NCBI RefSeq assembly: GCF_003052585.1
Contig: NZ_QASN01000020.1
Coordinates: forward strand, 718,501-782,500
Length of the DNA stretch: 64,000 nucleotides
DNA from: Pseudomonas mangrovi
GTDB lineage: Bacteria > Pseudomonadota > Gammaproteobacteria > Pseudomonadales > Pseudomonadaceae
Direction: 5' to 3'
The stretch's first letter is position 1, and each line of letters opens with the position of its first letter. Of the stretch, positions 55,174 through 64,000 are shown one piece after another. The notes beneath the pieces were generated by a model that was not told the origin of the DNA, searched no databases, and worked only from the letters and a program-made list of their open reading frames with translations. Position numbers and translations under genes: made by a program.

Positions 55174-56490
55174 TCAATTTGGCAACGGCAGGCGCACGTC
55201 GACGCGCAACCCGCCCAGCCCGGCGTTCCCCAGCTGCAAGGTTCCGCCCCAGGCATCCAGGGTGTCGCGAACGATCGCCAGCCCCAGCCCGTGACCAGGA
55301 ACCTGTTCGTCCAGGCGCGAACCCCGCGCCAGCAGGCTGCTGCGCAACTGCTCCGCAACACCGGGGCCGTCGTCCTCGATGCGCAGCAGCAGCTCCTGCC
55401 CATCCTGTTCAATGCTCAGCGACACCTGGGTAAGCGCCCATTTGCAGGCGTTGTCGAGCAGGTTGCCGAGCACTTCGAGCAGATCTTCGCGATCCCATGG
55501 CAGGCGCAACCCTGGTGGTGCCTGCCAACTCAACTGACGCAGATGCGGATGGATCATGCGCAGGGTGTCGCACAACGGCGGCAACTCCTGATCGCACTCG
55601 AAGTGCGCGCCGGGCAGCACCTCTCCGGACAGACGCGCGCGGTTCAGCTCGCGTGCCAGACGCTGCTCGACGACATCCAGCTGATCGTCCATCTGTCTGC
55701 GCAATGGCTGCAGCGCGTCCAGCTCAGCGCGTGCCAGCAGGCTGCGCAGCACCGCCAGCGGCGTCTTCAGCGCATGTCCCAGATTGCCTACCGCGTTGCG
55801 CGAGCGGCGCAGGCTACCTTCGGTGTGCTGCAGCAGACTGTTGATCTGCTCGACCAGGGGCGCCAGCTCGCGGTCGGCCTCGCTGTCCAGGCGCCCACGC
55901 CGGCCTTGCTGCAGCTGCAAGACCTGCAGCCTCACGCGCTCCAGCGGATGCAGCGCGGCGCGCACGTTGAGCCATTGCAGTAGCAGTACGACCAGCAACG
56001 CCAGTGCGCCTATGCCGCTGAGCAGCCAGCGAACCTGGGTAAAAGCCAGCGACAGCGGTCGATAGTCCTGTGCAGCGGTGATCGAGAGATCGCTACCGAA
56101 GCGCCGGAAATCGGCGCGATAGACCAGCAGCTCCTGTCCACCGGGGCCGTCCACCAGGCCGTGTTGCAAGCCCGAGCGGGTCGGCCGCTCCAGCTGGAAG
56201 TCCCATGACGAGCGTGAGCGCCAGACCTGATCGGGCAGATCGACACGAAAGTAGCTTCCCGACAGAGGCCGCTGGTAAGCCGGTGACAGCCGCAAGTCGT
56301 CCAGCTGGATCCCGGCGGGACCGCGCACGGTGGCGATCAGCAGCAGCTCCGCCTCGTCACGCAGACCGTTTTGCAGGTAGCGACGCAGGCCCAGGTCGAC
56401 CAGCCAGATGCTGGCATTGACCATGACGACGCCGACCAGCAGCAGAATGAACAACAATCCGACGCCCAGACGTCGCTGGATCGACCTCAT
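55174..56490 (-). CDS. Sensor histidine kinase of a two-component system (BqsS/CarS-like by context)
   Basis: A 438-residue inner-membrane kinase. Helix 1 (about 9-31) and helix 2 (about 155-173) enclose a 125-residue periplasmic domain. HAMP follows, then His239 in [17 protein letters not shown] (the PhoQ-type GHALKTPL form), N box [10 protein letters not shown] and G boxes EDDGPGV and GHGLGLAIV. Gene order (kinase, OmpR-type regulator, two small PepSY genes) matches the P. aeruginosa BqsRS/CarRS locus, a regulator of iron(II) or calcium responses, so orthology is likely but inferred. A periplasmic RDEAE (44-48) recalls the RExxE iron motif. Confidence 0.85.
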   Translation of the reverse strand: MRSIQRRLGVGLLFILLLVGVVMVNASIWLVDLGLRRYLQNGLRDEAELLLIATVRGPAGIQLDDLRLSPAYQRPLSGSYFRVDLPDQVWRSRSSWDFQLERPTRSGLQHGLVDGPGGQELLVYRADFRRFGSDLSITAAQDYRPLSLAFTQVRWLLSGIGALALLVVLLLQWLNVRAALHPLERVRLQVLQLQQGRRGRLDSEADRELAPLVEQINSLLQHTEGSLRRSRNAVGNLGHALKTPLAVLRSLLARAELDALQPLRRQMDDQLDVVEQRLARELNRARLSGEVLPGAHFECDQELPPLCDTLRMIHPHLRQLSWQAPPGLRLPWDREDLLEVLGNLLDNACKWALTQVSLSIEQDGQELLLRIEDDGPGVAEQLRSSLLARGSRLDEQVPGHGLGLAIVRDTLDAWGGTLQLGNAGLGGLRVDVRLPLPN

Positions 56491-57155
56491 GCGCTCAACC
56501 CGACGAAGCAGTAGCCCTGGCCGCGACGGGTTTCGATGACCTGTCTGCCGAGCTTGCGCCGCAAGTGGTTCACATGGACCTCAAGAACGTTCGAGTCCGG
56601 CTCGCCATCGCCCTCGTAGAGATGCTCGCCCAGGCGCGACTTGGACAGCAGCTGGTTGCTGTGCAGCATGAAATAGCGCAGCAGACGAAACTCCGCGCCG
56701 GTCAGGCCGATCTCCTCGTTATCGCGCCAGACAGTTTGCCGCGACTCGTCCAGGCGCAGACCTGCGACTTCGATAGGTGCTCGGCTGTCCAGGCCACGGG
56801 CGCGCCGCAGCAGGCCCTGGACTCGCAGGAAGAGTTCCTCGGGGTGAAACGGCTTGGCCAGATAGTCATCCGCCCCGGCGCGCAGGCCCTCGATCCGCTC
56901 TGCCCAGGACGCACGCGCGGTGAGGATCAGTACCGGAAAGCGCAAGCCGGCATCACGCCACTCGCGCAACACGTCCAGCCCCGGACGACCGGGCAGACCG
57001 AGGTCGAGAATGATCAGGTCGTAGGGCTCGCAGGCCGCCTGGAACGCGGCATCACGCCCATCAGCCAGCCAGTCGATGGCGTAGCCCTGGCGTTGCAGGC
57101 CCTGGACCAGCTCGTCAGCAAGAGGCACGTTGTCCTCAACCAGCAGCAGGCGCAT
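56487..57155 (-). CDS. OmpR-family response regulator (BqsR/CarR-like by context)
   Basis: A 222-residue DNA-binding regulator. The receiver (1-118) has Glu7-Asp8, acceptor Asp51 ([14 protein letters not shown]) and Lys in [12 protein letters not shown]. The winged helix (about 125-220) contains [22 protein letters not shown] and the recognition helix with [14 protein letters not shown] (cited in part). The kinase ATG overlaps its stop by four bases, so regulator and kinase are coupled. A direct repeat of OmpR-type spacing (57821-57836) at the head of this operon suggests autoregulation. Confidence 0.92.
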   Translation of the reverse strand: MRLLLVEDNVPLADELVQGLQRQGYAIDWLADGRDAAFQAACEPYDLIILDLGLPGRPGLDVLREWRDAGLRFPVLILTARASWAERIEGLRAGADDYLAKPFHPEELFLRVQGLLRRARGLDSRAPIEVAGLRLDESRQTVWRDNEEIGLTGAEFRLLRYFMLHSNQLLSKSRLGEHLYEGDGEPDSNVLEVHVNHLRRKLGRQVIETRRGQGYCFVGLSA

Positions 57156-57457
57156 CAGTCCACCTCGTCCTTGTACAGTCGACCGTCGCGCGCGTCGAAC
57201 TCCAGCTCGCGTACCACGCCGCCGTCAGTCAGCAACTCCACCTCGTACACCAGTTGCCCGTCCTCTTCCTCAAGCTCCACCTCAAGCAGACGTGCCCTTG
57301 GATAGCGTCCGAGAGCAGAGTCGATGACCTGTTCCAGCGGCAGGATCACGCCAGCCTTGCGCAAGGCCAGCGCCTCATCGTGATCGAGGTCGCGCGCCGT
57401 TGCCGCCGAACACATCAGGGTGATCAGCAGCAGCGGCTTCCAGCGCCCTTTCGCCAT
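57155..57457 (-). CDS. Small PepSY-domain exported protein (second copy)
   Basis: A 100-residue protein with a signal peptide ([21 protein letters not shown]) and one PepSY domain, seen in [36 protein letters not shown] and the closing [15 protein letters not shown], both quoted in part. PepSY proteins are periplasmic and often linked to metal or protease control. It shares its last base with the response regulator start. About 40 percent resembles the next PepSY gene by eye, so the two look like a tandem duplication. Confidence 0.85.
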   Translation of the reverse strand: MAKGRWKPLLLITLMCSAATARDLDHDEALALRKAGVILPLEQVIDSALGRYPRARLLEVELEEEDGQLVYEVELLTDGGVVRELEFDARDGRLYKDEVD

Positions 57458-57768
57458 CAGTCGTCCTGTTGGTTGCGCAGCATCTCGCCTGTTGCAGCGT
57501 CGAATTCCAGATCCCATTTCACTCCCTGCGCATCGCGCAGTTCCAGCTGATAGATGTAGCGACCGTACTCTTCTTCCAGCTCGCTTTCCTCGATCACGGC
57601 GCCTGCATGCTTGGCGACTGCCGACTTGTTCAGTTCTTCCAGATTCTTGATGGTATTTGCTTCACGCAGGCGCAGTACCTCGTCCGGGCCGATATCGCGA
57701 GCCTGGGCCAGACCGCTGACACTCAGTGCGATGGTTGCAACGCCGATGATCTTGGTGAAATTGTTCAT
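57457..57768 (-). CDS. Small PepSY-domain exported protein (first copy)
   Basis: A 103-residue protein with a signal peptide (MNNFTKIIGVATIALSVSGLAQA; cleavage about residue 23) and a single PepSY domain, seen in ESELEEEYGRYIYQLELRD and WDLEFDAATGEML. The start GAGGAAA precedes the ATG. It is the first gene of the operon PepSY-PepSY-regulator-kinase. The end overlaps the second PepSY gene by one base. It may act as a periplasmic partner of the kinase or be a stress output; inferred from linkage only. Confidence 0.87.
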   Translation of the reverse strand: MNNFTKIIGVATIALSVSGLAQARDIGPDEVLRLREANTIKNLEELNKSAVAKHAGAVIEESELEEEYGRYIYQLELRDAQGVKWDLEFDAATGEMLRNQQDD

Positions 57769-57820
57769 GTCGATTTCCTCGTTGGTTTCGTTTTCAGCGA
57801 TGCCAGGTTACAAAGCCGAG

Positions 57821-57836
57821 CTGAAGCGAAACTGAA
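57821..57836. promoter_or_regulatory. Direct repeat, likely response-regulator binding site
   Basis: CTGAA-N6-CTGAA on the plus strand (TTCAG-N6-TTCAG on the minus) has the 11-base period of OmpR-family sites and differs by one base per half from the TTAAG-N6-TTAAG site reported for BqsR. On the minus strand it lies at the -35 position of the PepSY operon, followed by TGTAAC as a possible -10. It also lies upstream of the -10 TATAAT (57863-57868) of the divergent patatin gene. Confidence 0.5.
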
Positions 57837-57862
57837 ATCGAGCCATGTCTCTCGCGCGTCCT

Positions 57863-57868
57863 TATAAT
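57863..57868 (+). promoter_or_regulatory. Probable -10 element of the patatin-like gene
   Basis: A perfect TATAAT lies 27 bases before the start codon. The expected -35 position (57840-57845, GAGCCA) does not match, which is typical of an activated promoter, and the direct repeat at 57821-57836 lies just upstream. Confidence 0.5.
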
Positions 57869-57894
57869 CGCTCGCCTGCGACATGGAGACCAGA

Positions 57895-58974
57895 ATGAGC
57901 GCTATCCAGATCAAGTTCCCTGCCCTCACCCTGCGCGCCGGCAAGCGCGCCATGGCGCGCATTCGCGAGCGCGGCCTGCGCGCAGAGGATATCGCCATCC
58001 TTCCGGGCGCGGCAGGCGGGCCCAAGGGTTTGGGCATACAGGGGCTGGATCTGGCGCTGTTCGGCGACTGGCTACCCGCGGTACCACGTCCGCGTACCCT
58101 GATCGGCGCCTCGATAGGCTCCTGGCGTTTTGCTGCGGCCTGTCTGCCAGACGCACGAGCCGGCATCCTCCGCCTGGGAGAGCTCTACACCAGCCAACGC
58201 TTTGCCCGACGCGTCAGCATGGGCGAGGTCTCGCGCTGTTGCATGCAGCTGCTGGACGACTTGCTCGAAGGCCGGGACCAGACACTGCTGAGCAATCCGC
58301 TGTATCACCTGAACATCGTCGTGGTTAAGAGCCAGGGTCGACTCATTGATGATGATCGGCGTGCTCTGGCGCTGGGACTTTCTTCGGTGATCGGCAACAA
58401 CCTGATCGCCCGCAGTCGGCTGGCCCGCCACTTCGAGCGAGTGATCCTGCATGACGAACGTCTGGCGCCGCCTCTCGCGCCGCTGACGGATTTTCGCTCG
58501 CACTTTCATACCCTCAGCGTCGCCAACATCCGCCAGGCGCTACTCGCCTCGGGCTCAATTCCGATGGTCATGGAGGCCATCCGCGAGATTCCAGGCGTCG
58601 GCCAGGGCACCTTCCGCGATGGCGGACTGCTCGACTACCACCTCGACCTGCCCTATCAGAGCGATGGCCTGGTGCTCTACCCGCACTTCACCGACAGGAT
58701 CATCCCCGGCTGGTTCGACAAGAGCTTGTTCTGGCGCAAGGCCAACAACGAGCAGCTGCAGGACGTCGTCCTGCTGGCGCCTTCGGCCGAATACCTGCAG
58801 CGCCTGCCGCATCGCAAACTACCGGACCGGACCGACTTCAAGCGCTACCTGGGCGACGATGACGGACGCGAGCGCTACTGGCGCAAGGCAATGCTCGAAA
58901 GCCAGCGTCTGGGTGACGAATTTCTCCAGCTTGCCGACAAGAGCGCCATAGTCGACCGGCTCGCTCCGCTCTGA
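57895..58974 (+). CDS. Patatin-like phospholipase-family protein
   Basis: A 359-residue protein with the patatin catalytic pair. The nucleophile is Ser73 in LIGASIGSWRF (GxSxG) and the aspartate is Asp242 in FRDGGLLDYH (DG-[GA]). The oxyanion loop is likely LPGAAGGPKGLG (residues 36-47). No signal peptide or membrane helix, so it is probably cytoplasmic. The ATG at 57895 is favoured over 57883 because GGAG is seven bases upstream. The substrate (phospholipid or other acyl ester) is not evident. Divergent from the PepSY two-component operon and perhaps under its control. Confidence 0.82.
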   Translation: MSAIQIKFPALTLRAGKRAMARIRERGLRAEDIAILPGAAGGPKGLGIQGLDLALFGDWLPAVPRPRTLIGASIGSWRFAAACLPDARAGILRLGELYTSQRFARRVSMGEVSRCCMQLLDDLLEGRDQTLLSNPLYHLNIVVVKSQGRLIDDDRRALALGLSSVIGNNLIARSRLARHFERVILHDERLAPPLAPLTDFRSHFHTLSVANIRQALLASGSIPMVMEAIREIPGVGQGTFRDGGLLDYHLDLPYQSDGLVLYPHFTDRIIPGWFDKSLFWRKANNEQLQDVVLLAPSAEYLQRLPHRKLPDRTDFKRYLGDDDGRERYWRKAMLESQRLGDEFLQLADKSAIVDRLAPL

Positions 58975-59067
58975 ATGACCATGTCGCAGTGCTAAACAGC
59001 GAAACAGAGCTGCTAAACTGCAGCCCCTTTTGATCATTGATCACCCTCTTCTGCCAAGGCGCTCAAC

Positions 59068-59424
59068 GTGGAACTGTTCAAGGAATTCATCTTCGAAGCC
59101 GCCCATCGTCTTCCGCACGTTCCCGAGGGCCACAAGTGCGGTCGCCTGCACGGCCACTCGTTCAAGGTCGGTATTCATATCGAAGGCGCTGTAGATCCAT
59201 ATACCGGCTGGATTCGCGATTTTTCCGAGATAAAAGCGATCTTCAGGCCTATCTACGAGCAGCTTGATCACAATTACCTGAACGAAATCCCCGGACTGGA
59301 AAATCCCACCAGCGAAGTACTTGCCAAGTGGATCTGGCAACAACTGAAGCCGTTGCTGCCAGAGCTTTCCCGGGTGCGTATCCACGAGACCTGTACCAGC
59401 GGCTGCGAGTATCGCGGCGACTGA
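59068..59424 (+). CDS. queD: 6-carboxytetrahydropterin synthase QueD (PTPS family)
   Basis: A 118-residue zinc enzyme of queuosine biosynthesis, making 6-carboxy-5,6,7,8-tetrahydropterin from dihydroneopterin triphosphate for the wobble base of GUN tRNAs. Zinc ligands are His13, His28 and His30 with catalytic Cys24 ([20 protein letters not shown]). [10 protein letters not shown] and ETCTSGCEY are the conserved later segments. It starts at GTG 59068; no ATG is near. Length is typical (about 118-121). It is the last protein gene before the rRNA operon, which runs in the opposite direction. Confidence 0.94.
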   Translation: MELFKEFIFEAAHRLPHVPEGHKCGRLHGHSFKVGIHIEGAVDPYTGWIRDFSEIKAIFRPIYEQLDHNYLNEIPGLENPTSEVLAKWIWQQLKPLLPELSRVRIHETCTSGCEYRGD

Positions 59425-60067
59425 GCCACCTGGCCCTTCTATCGGCTGCCAAGCGCCCTGCGCCTGACAGCGCGCGTTCTAAAAAAGGGCATGACGACAC
59501 TACCGCTTATGTCTTTGCATCTGACGCGGCCATAGACAGCGAATGACTGCCCACAGAGGCCGACGAAGAAAGAGCTCAAGCCGGCCGGGCCGCAAAAGTG
59601 CTCCGCGCATCCGCCGCGGTTGAACTCGAGTGTGCCACCAGCGCTCACCAACTCACGCCACTTGCGCTTGATAGCTAGTCGGTTGGTTTTCATTACTGAT
59701 TGTGCTGAATCGAGCAGGCTGCCCCTGCTGCCCAATGAAACTAGCGTGGCGACAACGTCTGTCGCCAGACGCAGCGCAGATGCGTTTTCAGCTCGGCTAT
59801 TGCCAATAAGCAAGTCGCTAGCTCAGCGGCTGCAGAGGTGTTTGCCCTCTGGCTTGCTTCCTTGCCATCGTGGGTAACCCAACCTGGCTGGAGGGCTGCC
59901 GGAGCATCGACATTCTGCCGCGTCTCAAGGTGCCACGCTGGTCGTCGTGTCGCGCACGCTGAAGAATCCAAGGGGGAGAACCTGGCGCAGAGCTAAGCCC
60001 TCGCGACACGCCATCGCACTGCCCGAGATAGCCGAGAGCGACGCCCAGACTTTTTCCCGCGCAAAGT
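59425..60067. other. Unassigned region between queD and the rRNA operon
   Basis: About 640 bases hold only short frames (59439-59813 minus, 59620-59877 plus, 59741-59971 minus and others). The minus frame at 59439-59813 (124 codons) contains MKTNRLAIKRKWRELVSAG but has no recognisable domain and no clear ribosome site. Base composition drops locally in GC compared with flanking genes. I see no tRNA or IS end. It could be a gene remnant or a spacer. Confidence 0.5.
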
Positions 60068-60101
60068 AAAACCCCGGTTATCTGTCGATAACCGGGGTTT
60101 T
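60068..60101 (-). terminator. Terminator of the rRNA operon
   Basis: AAAACCCCGGTTAT and ATAACCGGGGTTTT form a perfect 14-bp stem around CTGTCG, 10 bases after the end of 5S RNA on the minus strand. It is symmetrical, so it could also stop transcripts from queD. Confidence 0.93.
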
Positions 60102-60111
60102 GGTATAGGTG

Positions 60112-60227
60112 CTTGACGATGACCTACTCTCACATGGGGAAACCCCACACTACCATCGGCGATGAATCGTTTCACTACTGAGTTCGGGAAGGGATCAGGT
60201 GGTTCCAATTCTCTATGGTCGTCAAGC
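60112..60227 (-). rRNA. rrf: 5S ribosomal RNA
   Basis: About 116 bases whose minus-strand reading begins GCTTGACGACC and ends ATCGTCAAGC, pairing as the terminal helix I. Internal sequences GGAACCACCTGATCCC and GGTTTCCCCATGTGAGAG are those of pseudomonad 5S RNA. It lies 130 bases after 23S rRNA and before the operon terminator. Ends are accurate to a few bases. Confidence 0.96.
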
Positions 60228-60357
60228 GATTGGGTTGGGAAGCCGCGGTGAGGCGTCTTCCCGAATGGGTATGTGATATGAGTAATTTGTGGTTCGTTGC
60301 AAATTTTCGGTTTGTCGACTTCAACCGTCTAACACGCAAATTGTTTGGGTGTTATAT

Positions 60358-63247
<2,890 letters not shown>

Positions 63248-63477
63248 ATATAACCCCAAGCAATCTGGTTATAGATTCGTAACGTGAAGACGACATTCGC
63301 CGAAAATTTGCGCTTGAACTCACAAATTTTACCTTAGCCAACATAACTACCAGTGAAAGTAATCATGCTGTCTACTTCTATCACATACCCAAATTTTTAA
63401 AGAACGATTCTGGTAAAGACCAGAAATCAACACTGACTGCCTTTGCAGCAATGCTCATTTCTGTACTCTAACGAGAG

Positions 63478-63553
63478 TGGTGGAGCCAAGGAGGATCGAA
63501 CTCCTGACCTCCTGCGTGCAAAGCAGGCGCTCTCCCAGCTGAGCTATGGCCCC
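63478..63553 (-). tRNA. tRNA-Ala (anticodon UGC)
   Basis: A 76-base cloverleaf on the minus strand with acceptor GGGGCCA/TGGCTCC, loop TTTGCAC giving anticodon TGC, T-loop GTTCGATCC and an encoded CCA. It is in the 16S-23S spacer, on the 23S side, the standard place. Confidence 0.98.
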
Positions 63554-63582
63554 AATGTACTGAAGCCTGCGCCCCGTAACAT

Positions 63583-63659
<77 letters not shown>

Positions 63660-63723
63660 AATCGTCTTCGCAATGAATCAAGCAATTCGTGTGGGAGCTT
63701 ATGAAGAAGCTGATGTCTTCGAT

Positions 63724-64000
<277 letters not shown>

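Overview
The window is about 64 kb of GC-rich chromosomal DNA from a gammaproteobacterium, almost certainly Pseudomonas in the broad sense. Supporting this are the fused nuoCD in a complete 13-gene nuo operon, the 531-residue isocitrate lyase type, the 16S-Ile-Ala-23S-5S rRNA order, and a gene order (tRNA-Leu, tusDCBE, cysG, serS, rarA, lolA, ftsK, trxB, aat, bpt, infA, clpA, clpS, cspD, icd, mnmA, hflD, purB, aceA, nuoA-N, two-component pair with PepSY genes) that I recognise from Pseudomonas genomes. The species is not resolved. I see no prophage, insertion sequence, integron or CRISPR array.

Layout. 1-3.8 kb: tRNA-Leu(UAA), the TusDCBE sulfur relay with a TrpD2/YbiB-like gene, and a glutathionyl-hydroquinone reductase. 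3.8-11.6 kb, minus strand: cysG, serS, crcB, rarA, lolA, ftsK. 11.7-17.1 kb: trxB, then a protein-turnover block in which aat and bpt add N-terminal destabilising leucine and clpS/clpA recognise and unfold the products, with infA between them. 17.4-29 kb: cspD, icd, a Nudix hydrolase, mnmA-hflD-EamA transporter, purB, roxA, three small accessory genes and aceA. icd and aceA form the TCA/glyoxylate branch point, and both have related TGTAG/CTACA inverted repeats upstream. 29.4-36.1 kb: a signalling island with a 1155-residue hybrid kinase, CheR, CheB and a receiver-kinase protein in one overlapping operon without a chemoreceptor, plus a divergent lone receiver. 36.2-38.2 kb: a PhoX-family protein. 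38.4-53.4 kb: nuoA-N, the full NADH:quinone oxidoreductase. 53.4-59.4 kb: an AI-2E family permease, an FMN reductase, a two-component system with two PepSY proteins, a patatin-like protein and queD. 60.1-64 kb: an rRNA operon on the minus strand, its 16S gene cut by the window end.

Functional links. TusDCBE passes sulfur to MnmA, encoded 18 kb away, for 2-thiouridine in tRNA. Aat, Bpt, ClpS and ClpA form a complete N-degron pathway. Icd and AceA compete for isocitrate, and the NADH from central metabolism feeds the nuo complex. Most of the window is ordinary housekeeping DNA. The parts most worth a second look are the CheR/CheB hybrid-kinase operon, the shared inverted repeats at icd and aceA, the direct repeat between the PepSY/two-component operon and the patatin gene, the duplicated terminator block after aceA, and a 33-codon ORF between nuoF and nuoG. 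All calls come from reading the sequence; no database search was run.
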